Assembly (NCBI GenBank): GCA_964475955.1
Contig: CAYYZY010000036.1
Span: forward strand, 1 to 50,525
Direction of reading: 5' to 3'
Origin: DATKZH01 sp964475955
GTDB taxonomy: Bacteria > Planctomycetota > Planctomycetia > Pirellulales > Thermoguttaceae
DNA: 50,525 bases
Shown: piece after piece, positions 26,034-33,826 of the stretch
Numbering within the stretch: position 1 is the stretch's first letter
Layout: the number at the start of each line of letters is the position of its first letter
Notes under the pieces: model-generated
The model's input: only the letters and a program-made list of their open reading frames with translations
What the model was told of the DNA's origin: nothing
The model's database searches: none
Translations under genes and position numbers: made by a program

Positions 26034-26545
26034 CGCGAGAACCCCGTCAATCGATCCGCGTGTCTTCCGTAGGCGGCATCATGCCTTCCAGGAACTTCTC
26101 CCCTTGATTCTAGGAGCCGCCGTAGCGCAACAGAACAAGACCGGCCCCCCAGCGAAGCCGATCATCTCCGAGGCACTCGACGCAAATCGACCGTCTCTTG
26201 CCGTTCCGGAATAGCCGCGGAATCGGAAGGCGGCGGAGGCACTGCGACCGCTCCCCCGTGGGCGGGGGCAACAACGGTGCTATTAGAACATAGCCAACAT
26301 AGGAGATCAAGCCAAAACCGCGCCGTTTCTCCGTTCCTGCCGGGGCGAACTGTACCACCCCCACGCCCCCTCCCATAACCGGCCGCCGGCCGGTACAATG
26401 CCCGATTCGCATCGACCGGACGCGGACTACCCAGCAACCCCAACCCACAGAGGACTGAGAAACGTGCGCGTACGCCGCACGAACCCTGTAGCGTCACAGT
26501 CTATAGCCCCTCACCCGAGCAAACCGCGCCCCCCCGGAGTGATCC
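26034..26545. other. Divergent intergenic region, 512 nt
   Basis: Separates the minus-strand antitoxin start from the plus-strand phosphofructokinase. No gene with a ribosome site or plausible protein was found. It contains a short GC hairpin around 26250 (CCCCCGTGGGCGGGGG) and the palindrome at 26378-26394. It should hold two promoters. Confidence 0.45.
26378..26399 (+). promoter_or_regulatory. Palindrome overlapping a -10-like hexamer, candidate pfk operator
   Basis: ACCGGCCGCCGGCCGGT (26378-26394) is a perfect 8+1+8 palindrome. Its last base begins TACAAT (26394-26399), a five-of-six match to the -10 consensus. No convincing -35 hexamer is visible. It lies about 150 nt upstream of the phosphofructokinase start. 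A repressor bound here would block the promoter; this is inference from layout only. Confidence 0.3.
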
Positions 26546-27910
26546 ATGAGCCCCCCCCTCTCCAGCCCCAAGAAACCGAACACCGATATCCGCCGCGTGG
26601 GCATCCTCTTCTCCGGCGGGCCCGCCCCGGCGGCCGACGCCGTGATCGCCAGTGCCGCCATGTGCTTCTCCCGGGCGGGCATCGAGGTTCTCGGCTTCCG
26701 CTACGGATACTCGCACCTCGTCGAGCACGCCCCCGGCAAGCCGCTGGAGGAGGGCGAAGCCTACGTGGTGCTCGACCACAAGGACATGGAGGGAATGCGT
26801 ACCGGCGCGGGCATCATGCTCGGCACGGCCCGGGCCAACCCCGGCAAGAAGGCGAAGAAGCGCGAGGACCTCGACGACGCCGAAAAGACCGCCCCGATGA
26901 AGACCGTCTACGAGGCGCTCACCTCCCTGGGCGTCGACGCCCTCATCTCCATCGGCGGCGACGACACGCTCACCACCGCCGCCAAGTTCAAGCTCTACCA
27001 GGACAAACTCCCCAAGGACCGCAAACGGATCCGCGTGGTCCACCTCCCCAAAACCATCGACAACGACTACGAAGGGATCGACTTCACCTTCGGCTACTTC
27101 ACCGCCGTCGACATGCTGGCCACGCAGGTCCGCAACCTGCTGGCCGACGGGCGGAGTTCCCGCGCGTGGTACGTGGTGCAGGTCATGGGCCGCAAGGCGG
27201 GGTGGCTCAGCTACGGGGCCTCGATCGCCGGCGAAGGGAGCCTCGTGGTCGGCCTGGAAGACATCCACGAGGCCTGGTGGTCGGATGAGACGATCGATCC
27301 GCGCACCGGCAAGCAGCTCCTCGACGAGGACGGCAACCCCGTGGTGCGCAAGATCATCGATCTCGACGCCGTCGTCGACCGCGTCGTCAAGACCGTCCTC
27401 GGCCGGCTCCGGGAAGGAAAACCCTACGGCGTGATCCTCATGGCCGAGGGGCTGGCCGAGTTCCTCTCCCTCTCGGAAATCGAGAAGTGCGTCTCGCACG
27501 ACGAGTTCGTCAACCTCAAGCCCGACTCGTTCGGCCACTTCCCGGTCTCGCAGCTCAAGTTCACCGGGCGCGTCGCCCGCCTCATCAAGCAGAAGGTGAA
27601 GCAGTCGCTCGGCGACGACCTGAAGATTAGCGGCCTCCAGTTCGGCTACGAGGTCCGCTGCCACCTGCCCACCGCCTTCGACGTGGCCCTGGGGAGCCAG
27701 CTCGGCGTGGGCGCCTACCGCGCGCTGGCCGAAGAGGGAATCAACGGCGTGATGGTCTCGGTGACCGGGCAGCTCGAGCTGGTCTACAAGCCGTTCGAGG
27801 ACCTGATCGACATGACGATCCTCCGCGCCCATCCCCGGCCCATCAAGTGCGACGAAGCCTTCCACCAACTCGCCCGCTACCTGGAAGTGTGGGTCGACGA
27901 CGACGATTGA
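26546..27910 (+). CDS. 6-phosphofructokinase, pyrophosphate-dependent type by motif
   Basis: A 454-residue phosphofructokinase. GGAG lies 8 nt before ATG 26546. The glycine-rich start RVGILFSGGPAPAADAVIAS, ALISIGGDDTLTTAAKF (residues 133-149) and VVHLPKTIDNDYEGIDFTFG identify the family. The residue pair that separates phosphate donors is Asp in GGDDT (residue 140) and Lys in PKTIDND (residue 169), as in PPi-dependent enzymes; ATP enzymes have Gly at both. VVQVMGRKAGWLSYG and GVILMAEGLAEF supply substrate contacts. It interconverts fructose 6-phosphate and fructose 1,6-bisphosphate, reversibly if PPi is used. It converges with hisB. Confidence 0.9.
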   Translation: MSPPLSSPKKPNTDIRRVGILFSGGPAPAADAVIASAAMCFSRAGIEVLGFRYGYSHLVEHAPGKPLEEGEAYVVLDHKDMEGMRTGAGIMLGTARANPGKKAKKREDLDDAEKTAPMKTVYEALTSLGVDALISIGGDDTLTTAAKFKLYQDKLPKDRKRIRVVHLPKTIDNDYEGIDFTFGYFTAVDMLATQVRNLLADGRSSRAWYVVQVMGRKAGWLSYGASIAGEGSLVVGLEDIHEAWWSDETIDPRTGKQLLDEDGNPVVRKIIDLDAVVDRVVKTVLGRLREGKPYGVILMAEGLAEFLSLSEIEKCVSHDEFVNLKPDSFGHFPVSQLKFTGRVARLIKQKVKQSLGDDLKISGLQFGYEVRCHLPTAFDVALGSQLGVGAYRALAEEGINGVMVSVTGQLELVYKPFEDLIDMTILRAHPRPIKCDEAFHQLARYLEVWVDDDD

Positions 27911-27925
27911 CGTCGGCGGGAAAAT

Positions 27926-28013
27926 GGAAAATGGGGTCGGGTCTCATTTTGTCCGAAGAGGACCTGGCACTTCCCATGCGCGCGGTACAAAATGAGACCC
28001 GACCCCATTTTCC
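27926..28013. repeat. 27-bp perfect inverted repeat between pfk and hisB
   Basis: The arms 27926-27952 and 27987-28013 are exact reverse complements (core ATGGGGTCGGGTCTCATTTT) around a 34-nt spacer. It sits 15 nt after the pfk stop and 25 nt before the end of the convergent hisB, so an RNA read from either side can fold into a long stem. The core resembles REP-like palindromes moved by IS200/TnpA-REP transposases, which is recalled and not tested. Confidence 0.8.
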
Positions 28014-28038
28014 CAACTCCCGGAGCATCGGGCGACCG

Positions 28039-28626
28039 TCACAGCGTCCCCTTCGTGCTCGGCACGCCGCCGATTCGCGGATCGGCTTCGGCGGCCATGC
28101 GGATCGCCCGGGCGGTCGCCTTGAAGATGCCCTCGGCGATGTGGTGGCTGTTGCGCCCGTGGTGCACGACGACGTGCAGGTTCGCCAGGGCGTTGGCCGC
28201 CACGGCCTGCCAGAACTCGGCGACCAGCTCGCTGTCGAACTGGCCGATCTTCTGCGTGGGAAACTCGGCCTGGAACACGAAGTACGCCCGGCCGCCCAGG
28301 TCGATCGCACTGGTCACCAGCGTCTCCTCCATGGGCAGGGTGAAGTGGCCGTAGCGGCGGATGCCGGCCTTGTCGCCCACGGCCTCGCGGATCGCCCGGC
28401 CCAGGCAGATGCCCACGTCTTCGACCGTATGGTGCTGGTCGACCTCCAGGTCGCCCTCGGCCTTCACGGCCAGGTCGAGCGCGCCGTGCCGGGCCAGCAG
28501 GTCGAGCATGTGATCCAGAAAGCCCACGCCGGTGGCGACGTCCGAATTGCCCGAACCGTCCAGCGCGAGCTCCAACTCGATCCGGGTCTCCTGGGTCGCG
28601 CGCTCGATTCGGGCGTTACGTGCCAT
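28039..28626 (-). CDS. hisB: Imidazoleglycerol-phosphate dehydratase
   Basis: A 195-residue monofunctional HisB, sixth step of histidine synthesis. Both manganese-binding repeats are visible: VGFLDHMLDLLARHG then DQHHTVEDVGICLG, and FQAEFPTQKIGQFDSELV then HHGRNSHHIAEGIFKATARA. Length and order are standard. The C-terminal phosphatase domain of the E. coli fusion is absent. The ATG has only a weak GAG upstream. It is downstream of hisC on the same strand, separated by 267 nt that contain a long inverted repeat. Confidence 0.97.
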   Translation of the reverse strand: MARNARIERATQETRIELELALDGSGNSDVATGVGFLDHMLDLLARHGALDLAVKAEGDLEVDQHHTVEDVGICLGRAIREAVGDKAGIRRYGHFTLPMEETLVTSAIDLGGRAYFVFQAEFPTQKIGQFDSELVAEFWQAVAANALANLHVVVHHGRNSHHIAEGIFKATARAIRMAAEADPRIGGVPSTKGTL

Positions 28627-28667
28627 GGCGGGTTGCTCGCGGTCAGGGTTCTGTTTTGACGGAGGAC

Positions 28668-28873
28668 TCTCGCAAAGGCGCCAAGGCGCAAAGGAAGAAG
28701 GATTGAATTAGGTGGGGCGCGGGGCGCGGCGACCGCCGGCGCGCCGCTTGTTCCTCATAAGATATTTGGCATCAGAACACAAAAAAATAAACTCCTTCCA
28801 CGGCGGCCTCCCATGCCTCCGCAACGATCCCCCCTTCTTCTCTCCTCCTTTGCGCCTTGGCGCCTTTGCGAGA
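28668..28873. repeat. 28-bp inverted repeat filling the hisC-hisB spacer
   Basis: Arms 28668-28695 and 28846-28873 are perfect reverse complements (core GCAAAGGCGCCAAGGCGCAA, itself internally repetitive). They enclose 150 bp that include a markedly AT-rich part (28755-28800). The arrangement looks like a short non-autonomous element or a pair of dispersed repeats of opposite orientation. This GGCGCAAAGG sequence type is a familiar dispersed repeat in planctomycetes and some other phyla. Confidence 0.75.
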
Positions 28874-28893
28874 TCCTCCCCGCACCCAACGGG

Positions 28894-29940
28894 TCAGACC
28901 ATCGCCTTCAGCCGGTCGAGGCAGGCGTCGATCTGGGCGTCGGTGCCGACGCTGATCCGCAGGCCGTCGCCCCAGCCGGGATAGTCCATGTATCGGACGA
29001 GGATGCCCTCCCGTTTGAGTCGCTCGTAGAGCGGTTTTGCCGGTCGTTCCGGATGCACGTTCCAGGTGAAGTTGGCATGCGAATCGACCGTCGCAAACCC
29101 CAAATTCCGCATGCCCTCGGCCAGCCGGCGGCGCGTGGCCACGATCTTCGCCCGGTTGTCGGCCAGCCATGCCCGGTCGCCGATGGCGGCCGTGGCCGCG
29201 GCGATGGAAAGGGCGTCGCAGTTGTACGAATCCTTCACCTTGGCCAGCCCGGCGATCACCTGCGGCTGGGCCACCACGTACCCGAACCGCAGCCCCGCCA
29301 GCGCGTACGACTTGCTCATCGACCGCGAGACGAGCACCTTCTCGCTCTGGGCCACAAGCTGCATGCAGTTCGCCTCGGCGAAATCGGCGTACGCCTCGTC
29401 CACGAGCAACGGGCACGGCAGGCGCTCGGCCAGCTCCAGCACGCGCTGGGGCGGAAGCACGGTGCCCGAAGGGCTGTTCGGATTGGGCAGAAACGCGAGG
29501 CGCAAGTCCTCGGCCCCCTCGGCGAAACGATCGCCGAGCGACCAGTCGGCCTCGAAGCGGACCTCTTCGCTTCGGGCCCCCTGGATCCGGGCCAGCGTGC
29601 GGTAGAGGATGTAGCTGGGATAGGGCGATCGCAGCAGTTGCCCCTGGCCGACGAACGCCCGGGTGACGATCGTGAGGATATCGTCGCTGCCGTTGCCGCA
29701 GAGGATCCCGTCGGGCTCGACGCCCAGCACCTCGGCCGCCTTGCGGCGAAACGCCCCGGCCGACGGGTCCGGGTACTTCCGGAGCCCCCGCCGCACGGCC
29801 TCCTCGATCGCCCGATCCACCGCCGGCGAGGCCCGGTAAGGGTTCTCGTTCGTATTCAGCTTGAGGACCTCCCCCTCCTGGGGCTGTTCCCCCGGCACGT
29901 AGCCGGCCATCGCGTCGATTTCAGGGCGGAAGTAGGACAT
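28894..29940 (-). CDS. hisC: Histidinol-phosphate aminotransferase
   Basis: A 348-residue class II aminotransferase. The start at 29940 (MSYFRPEIDAMAGYVPGEQP) matches the family; the longer frame upstream runs through repeats. Seen: KLNTNENPYRASPAV (substrate N-terminus), GILCGNGSDDILTIVTRAF, FLPNPNSPSGTVLP, LVDEAYADFAE, and the PLP lysine in VLVSRSMSKSYALAGLRFGY. The final part carries LVRYMDYPGWGDGLRISVG. It converts imidazole acetol phosphate to histidinol phosphate. There is no clear ribosome site because a GGATGA-type repeat abuts the start. Placed between hisD and hisB. Confidence 0.95.
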   Translation of the reverse strand: MSYFRPEIDAMAGYVPGEQPQEGEVLKLNTNENPYRASPAVDRAIEEAVRRGLRKYPDPSAGAFRRKAAEVLGVEPDGILCGNGSDDILTIVTRAFVGQGQLLRSPYPSYILYRTLARIQGARSEEVRFEADWSLGDRFAEGAEDLRLAFLPNPNSPSGTVLPPQRVLELAERLPCPLLVDEAYADFAEANCMQLVAQSEKVLVSRSMSKSYALAGLRFGYVVAQPQVIAGLAKVKDSYNCDALSIAAATAAIGDRAWLADNRAKIVATRRRLAEGMRNLGFATVDSHANFTWNVHPERPAKPLYERLKREGILVRYMDYPGWGDGLRISVGTDAQIDACLDRLKAMV

Positions 29941-29943
29941 GGG

Positions 29944-30120
29944 GAAGGATGAGGGATGAAGGCGGAAGGATGAATGCGCGATCAAGGGGCCGTGATCGAT
30001 TTCGGCGACTACGGCGGCTTGGTCGCCGCCCCGTCGGCCGGATTGCGAACCGTCACGGTCACGTGTGTCGCACCCATGTCGTCCTCCCATTCATCCTTCA
30101 TCCTTCATCCCTCATCCTTC
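29944..30120. repeat. 33-bp inverted repeat of GGATGA units between hisD and hisC
   Basis: Left arm 29944-29976 and right arm 30088-30120 are reverse complements at 31 of 33 positions (core GAAGGATGAGGGATGAAGG). They are made of GGATGA-like units. The right arm runs over the 3' end of hisD and supplies its last codons (protein end RMKDEG). The left arm begins 4 nt before the hisC start. The 111 bp enclosed hold a small gene remnant. Confidence 0.75.
30009..30077 (-). pseudogene. Remnant of a clan AA (retropepsin-like) aspartic protease gene
   Basis: ATG 30077 with GGGAGG just upstream opens a 22-codon frame, MGATHVTVTVRNPADGAATK, then stops at 30009. The first 15 residues match the N-terminus I know from short bacterial aspartyl-protease-like proteins (MGxTHVTVTxRNPAD...); the active-site DTGA segment and the rest are missing. 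It lies exactly between the arms of an inverted repeat. Probably a decayed fragment and not an active gene; it could be chance. Confidence 0.35.
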
Positions 30121-31472
30121 ATCCTCACCTCCACGCTCTCCCGGTGCGCCGTCAGGCCCTCCTTGGTGGCCAGGACGCGCACGTCCGGGGCCAGTTCCAT
30201 CATACCTTGCCGGCTGAAGTGGAGCATGCTGCCGGCGCGGAGGAAGTCGTTCGACGACAGGCCGCTGGCGAACCGGGCCGTGCCGCTGGTGGGCAGCACG
30301 TGCGAGGGGCCGGCCGCGTAGTCGCCCAGGGCGACCGGCGTGTGGTTGCCCAGGAAGATCGCACCGGCGTGGCCGATCTTCGCAGCCAGCGCCTCGGCGT
30401 CGGCCGTGGCGATGTGCAAATGCTCGGGGGCGATCTTGTCGGCCAGGGCGCAGGCCTCGTCGGCGTCGCGCGCGAGGATCACGGCGCCGAACTCCTCCAG
30501 GCTCTGCCGCGCCAGCTCGCCGCGGTCGACCCGGCCGAGCCGGCGGTCGAGCGCGGCCACGGCCGCCTCGAGCACGTCGGCCTGCCAGCCGATCAGGATG
30601 CTCGCCCCCGGCGCGTGCTCCGCCTGGGCGATCAGGTCGTAGGCCGTGTATTCGGCCCGGGTGGAGTCGTCGACGATCACCACCACCTCGCTCGGCCCGG
30701 CGATCGAGTCGATGTCGACCTCGCCGTAGACGTACTTCTTGGCCAAAGCGACGAACAGGTTGCCGGGCCCCACGATCTTGTCGACCCGCGCCAGACCCTC
30801 CACCCCGTACGCCAACGCGGCCACGGCCTGCGCCCCGCCCAGCCGGTAGACCTCGGTGATGCCCAGCTCGTGGCAGGTGGCCAGCATGTCGCGGTTGTAG
30901 GCCCCGAACTGGGTCGGCGGGGCCACCACGGCCAACTCCGGCACGCCGGCCACCTGGGCGGGCACGGCCGTCATCAGCACCGTCGACGGATACGCCGCCG
31001 CCCCGCCCGGCACGCAGATTCCCACCCGATCGAGCGGCCGGTACCGCTGGGCCAGATAGCCGCCGGCCACCTCCACGCGAACGTCGACGTGCAGGATCGC
31101 CCGCTGGAACCGCTCGATCCGTCGGCGCACGCGGTCGACCGTCTCCAGCAGCTCCGGCTCGGCCGCGGCGTGCGCCTCGGCCAGTTCCTCCGGCGGCACG
31201 CGGAGCGACTCGGGCGTGAGTTGGGCCTTGTCGATTCGGGCGGAGTAGTCGAGGACGGCTTCGAGGCCCTTCTGCTCCACGTCGCGACAGATCCGCCGCA
31301 CCACCTCAACCGGCGAGAGCGGCTCGCCGAAGATGGCGATCGTGCGCTCGCGGCCCTCTTGGCTGACCACGTCGCCCCGCGGGCTGAGCCGCCCTCGCAG
31401 GTCCTCCATCGCCCTGCCGATGTCGTCGCGCCGGCCGTCGATTCGCCGGATATTGAGGCCGCTGGGAGTCAT
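30105..31472 (-). CDS. hisD: Histidinol dehydrogenase
   Basis: A 455-residue HisD, the last two steps of histidine synthesis (histidinol to histidine with NAD). Start 31472 (MTPSGLNIRRIDGRRDDI) matches the family; the long upstream extension does not. Seen: YLAQRYRPLDRVGICVPGGAAAYPS in two parts, KIVGPGNLFVALAKKYVYG, SIAGPSEVVVIVDD, and the zinc-site segments LIAQAEHAPGASILIG and APEHLHIATADAE. GNHTPVALGDYAAGPSHVLPTS is near the end. The last few residues come from a GGATGA repeat that has replaced or extended the natural C-terminus. First gene of hisD-hisC-hisB. Confidence 0.96.
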   Translation of the reverse strand: MTPSGLNIRRIDGRRDDIGRAMEDLRGRLSPRGDVVSQEGRERTIAIFGEPLSPVEVVRRICRDVEQKGLEAVLDYSARIDKAQLTPESLRVPPEELAEAHAAAEPELLETVDRVRRRIERFQRAILHVDVRVEVAGGYLAQRYRPLDRVGICVPGGAAAYPSTVLMTAVPAQVAGVPELAVVAPPTQFGAYNRDMLATCHELGITEVYRLGGAQAVAALAYGVEGLARVDKIVGPGNLFVALAKKYVYGEVDIDSIAGPSEVVVIVDDSTRAEYTAYDLIAQAEHAPGASILIGWQADVLEAAVAALDRRLGRVDRGELARQSLEEFGAVILARDADEACALADKIAPEHLHIATADAEALAAKIGHAGAIFLGNHTPVALGDYAAGPSHVLPTSGTARFASGLSSNDFLRAGSMLHFSRQGMMELAPDVRVLATKEGLTAHRESVEVRMKDEG

Positions 31473-31758
31473 GGCCGGCTCTACTTCTCTAGTGTGGATT
31501 GCGCCCCCCTGTAACGGGGAAAACCGCTTCGCGGGGATCGCTGGCGTGAGATTGAGGCGCTTGGGCTCGGGAGCGCACCTCTCGCGACCTACGCGAAGAC
31601 ACGCGAACCGTCCATTTTGTTCGCTGGCCGCGATTCGTGGAAGCCCCGTGGCGGTCGTCGCTGCTCGCCCAGGCCACCGGCCGTTGTCGGCCGCCCTGCT
31701 TTGCTGGTATGTTTGAGGGAGAGGTCTGACAGACGGTCCGTGCGCTGGAGACGCTCCG

Positions 31759-32991
31759 ATGGGCGAGCCCAACCAACCCTTCGTTCGGCGCGTGGTGCTG
31801 CGCAACTACAAGAGCATCAAAGAGTGCGACGTTTCCCTGGGCCCCCTCACATTGCTCGTTGGCGTGAACGGTTCCGGAAAGAGCAACTTCCTCGACGCGC
31901 TGCGGTTCGTCGCGGAATCCCTGCGCACAACGATGGACCAAGCGCTGCGCGAGCGCGGAGGTATCAAGGAGGTGCGTCGCCGGTCACGCGGCCACCCAAC
32001 ACACTTCGCGATCGACCTGGAACTCTCACTTCCCGATGGTTCGGACGGAACCTACCGATTCCGGGTAGGAGCGAAGCCGCACGGCGGATTCGAGGTTCAA
32101 GAGGAAGACTGCGAGCTCCGCTCGGCTGGAGGAGGAGAAGTCTTCTACCGAGTAAGGAACGGCGTGGTGGAGGAGGCGTCTTTCGACCCCAGACCACGTG
32201 CGTCGACTGACCGTCTTTATCTGACGATGGCCTCCGGGTTGCCCGAATTCCGTACCGCGTACGACTTGCTTTCTGGGATGGGGTTCTACAGCATCAGTCC
32301 GGAGCAACTCCGTGATCTGCAAGAGCCCGGGGCGGGTAGCCTCCTGATGAGAGACGGCCGCAACGCGGCAAGCGTTGTTGCGTGGCTCGAACGCCACAAC
32401 AGGCATGTGAAAGAACGAATCGAGGAGTATCTCGGAACGATCGCTCCCGGTGTAAGGCAGGTGGGTAAGAAGTCGTTGGGGCACAAGGAGACGCTTGAGT
32501 TCAAGCAGACCGTCGCCGGGGACGAGAACCCGTGGAGCTTCCTCGCTCAGAACATGTCCGACGGAACGTTGCGTGCTTTGGGCGTGCTGGTGTGCCTGTT
32601 TCAGTGTTTTGATCGTTCGCCGGAGACCGCGATTCCTCTCGTTGGAATCGAAGAACCGGAGGCCACGCTCCATCCTGCAGCAGCGGGCGTGCTGATGGAC
32701 GCCTTGCGCGAAGCATCGCACTTCACGCAGGTTCTCGTCACGACGCACAGTCCTGAATTGCTCGACACACCAGACTTGGACGCGGATTCCCTTCTGATTG
32801 TCGAGTCTGTGGAGGGCGAGAGCGCCGTTGCGCCGGCCGACGAAGTCAACAAATCAGTGATGCGCGACCGGCTGGCTACAGCGGGGGAATTGCTGAAGCT
32901 GGAACAACTGAAGCCGCAGTGGAAGGCGCCCGAGCCGGTATCCGTCGATGCCGCTGAGAAGAGCTATCCGCTTTTCCCGGAGCGCGAATGA
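31759..32991 (+). CDS. AAA ATPase of the RecF/OLD-like (AAA_21) type
   Basis: A 410-residue ABC-like ATPase. VVLRNYKSIKECDVSLGPLT and the Walker A LLVGVNGSGKSNFLDALRF (GVNGSGKS, about residues 35-42) open the protein. GRNAASVVAWLER and a signature-like NMSDGTLRALGVLVCLFQ (about 265-282) precede the Walker B IPLVGIEEPEATLHPAAAG and the switch VTTHSPELLD. This is the layout of AAA_21/OLD-type ATPases that act on DNA or in phage defence. The last codons overlap the start of a DUF4276 gene (ATGA), its usual partner. Likely a two-gene unit, now with a broken partner. Confidence 0.85.
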   Translation: MGEPNQPFVRRVVLRNYKSIKECDVSLGPLTLLVGVNGSGKSNFLDALRFVAESLRTTMDQALRERGGIKEVRRRSRGHPTHFAIDLELSLPDGSDGTYRFRVGAKPHGGFEVQEEDCELRSAGGGEVFYRVRNGVVEEASFDPRPRASTDRLYLTMASGLPEFRTAYDLLSGMGFYSISPEQLRDLQEPGAGSLLMRDGRNAASVVAWLERHNRHVKERIEEYLGTIAPGVRQVGKKSLGHKETLEFKQTVAGDENPWSFLAQNMSDGTLRALGVLVCLFQCFDRSPETAIPLVGIEEPEATLHPAAAGVLMDALREASHFTQVLVTTHSPELLDTPDLDADSLLIVESVEGESAVAPADEVNKSVMRDRLATAGELLKLEQLKPQWKAPEPVSVDAAEKSYPLFPERE

Positions 32992-33749
32992 ATGTGAATC
33001 TGGGCTGCATTGTCGAAGGCCACGGCGACACCCGCGCGGTGTCGGTGCTCGTTCGACGTCTCCAGCAACAGCGCGCTCCCAGGCTCTTTGTCAACATCCC
33101 ACGCCCGTATCGGGCTGGGAGGTACAAGCTCGTCAAGGAGGGCGAATTGGAGCGGGTCGTCGAGTTGGTGGCGAGACAGCTTGAAACCCCGCGGGCGATT
33201 TTGATTCTCATCGACGCCGAGGACGACTGCCCCAAGGAATTGGCCCCCGAATTGCTCCGCCGTGCGCAGAATGCACGCCCAGATATCCCGGTCGGCCTCG
33301 TCCTCGCCAAACACGAATTCGAGGCGTGGTTTCTGGCGGCCATCGAATCGCTGAGTGGGGTAAGTTCTCAATAACCCCGTGACAATAAGGCCAATCATGC
33401 AGGACGAAATGCGTTTTTCCCGGCATTTTTGGGGTACTTGTGGTGTGAGAACGAGTCTCATCACGGGCTTTTTGAGAAGTTACTGAGTGGGCGCCGCGGA
33501 TTGGGACACGACTTGCGCGGCGTGTCAGCCCCAGAAACGGTCCGCGGCGCGAAAGCGTGGCTGACTCGCAGGATGTCAGGCAGCCGCGCTTACTCGGAAA
33601 CCCTGGACCAGCCCGCGATGGCCGCGGTGTTCGATCTGGACAAGGCCCGCGAGCGTTCCGACTCCTTCGACAAGTGCTGCCGCGAGGTGGAGCGGCTGTT
33701 CCGCGAGGCACTGGGAGGCGCAACGGAAGGGGAAACGCAATCCGGCTGA
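32988..33749 (+). pseudogene. DUF4276 (TOPRIM-like) partner protein, interrupted by a MITE
   Basis: The front half reads GCIVEGHGDTRAVSVLVRRL, LILIDAEDDCPKELAPELL and AKHEFEAWFLAAIESLSG. It then stops at 33374 inside the inserted element. The back half (RRGLGHDLRG, APETVRGAKAWLTRRMSG, AYSETLDQPAMAAVFDLDKA) resumes in the same frame after 33491. Removing 132 nt (124-bp element plus one 8-bp target copy) restores a 209-residue DUF4276 protein of normal length. The Glu in VEGHGD and Asp in IDAEDD fit a TOPRIM-type metal site, so with the ATPase it resembles a split OLD nuclease. A truncated product may still be made. Confidence 0.8.
33360..33483. mobile_element. 124-bp MITE with IS66-like ends and 8-bp target duplication
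   Basis: The left end GTAAGTTCTCAATAACCCCG (33360 on) and the inverted right end GTAACTTCTCAAAAAGCCCG (from 33483 back) agree at 20 of the first 23 positions. The element is flanked by direct repeats TGAGTGGG at 33352-33359 and 33484-33491. IS66-family elements begin with GTAA and duplicate 8 bp, so a non-autonomous IS66 derivative fits. It carries no gene. The host DUF4276 gene is intact on both sides, which proves a recent insertion. Confidence 0.85.
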
Positions 33750-33826
33750 CATGCGCGTGTGCGCGATCTAGAATTAAGGAGTCGCACGGCGCGGGGCATC
33801 GCTCTTCCTGTGGATTGGCCGGAGAA

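Noticed and set aside
28755..28800. AT-rich segment as a promoter for hisB
   Set aside because: It lies inside a repeat-bounded segment in the his operon, and no -35/-10 pair with proper spacing on the minus strand was convincing.
33429..33749. Separate small gene starting at 33429
   Set aside because: Its sequence is the C-terminal half of the DUF4276 protein and its first residues come from the inserted element.
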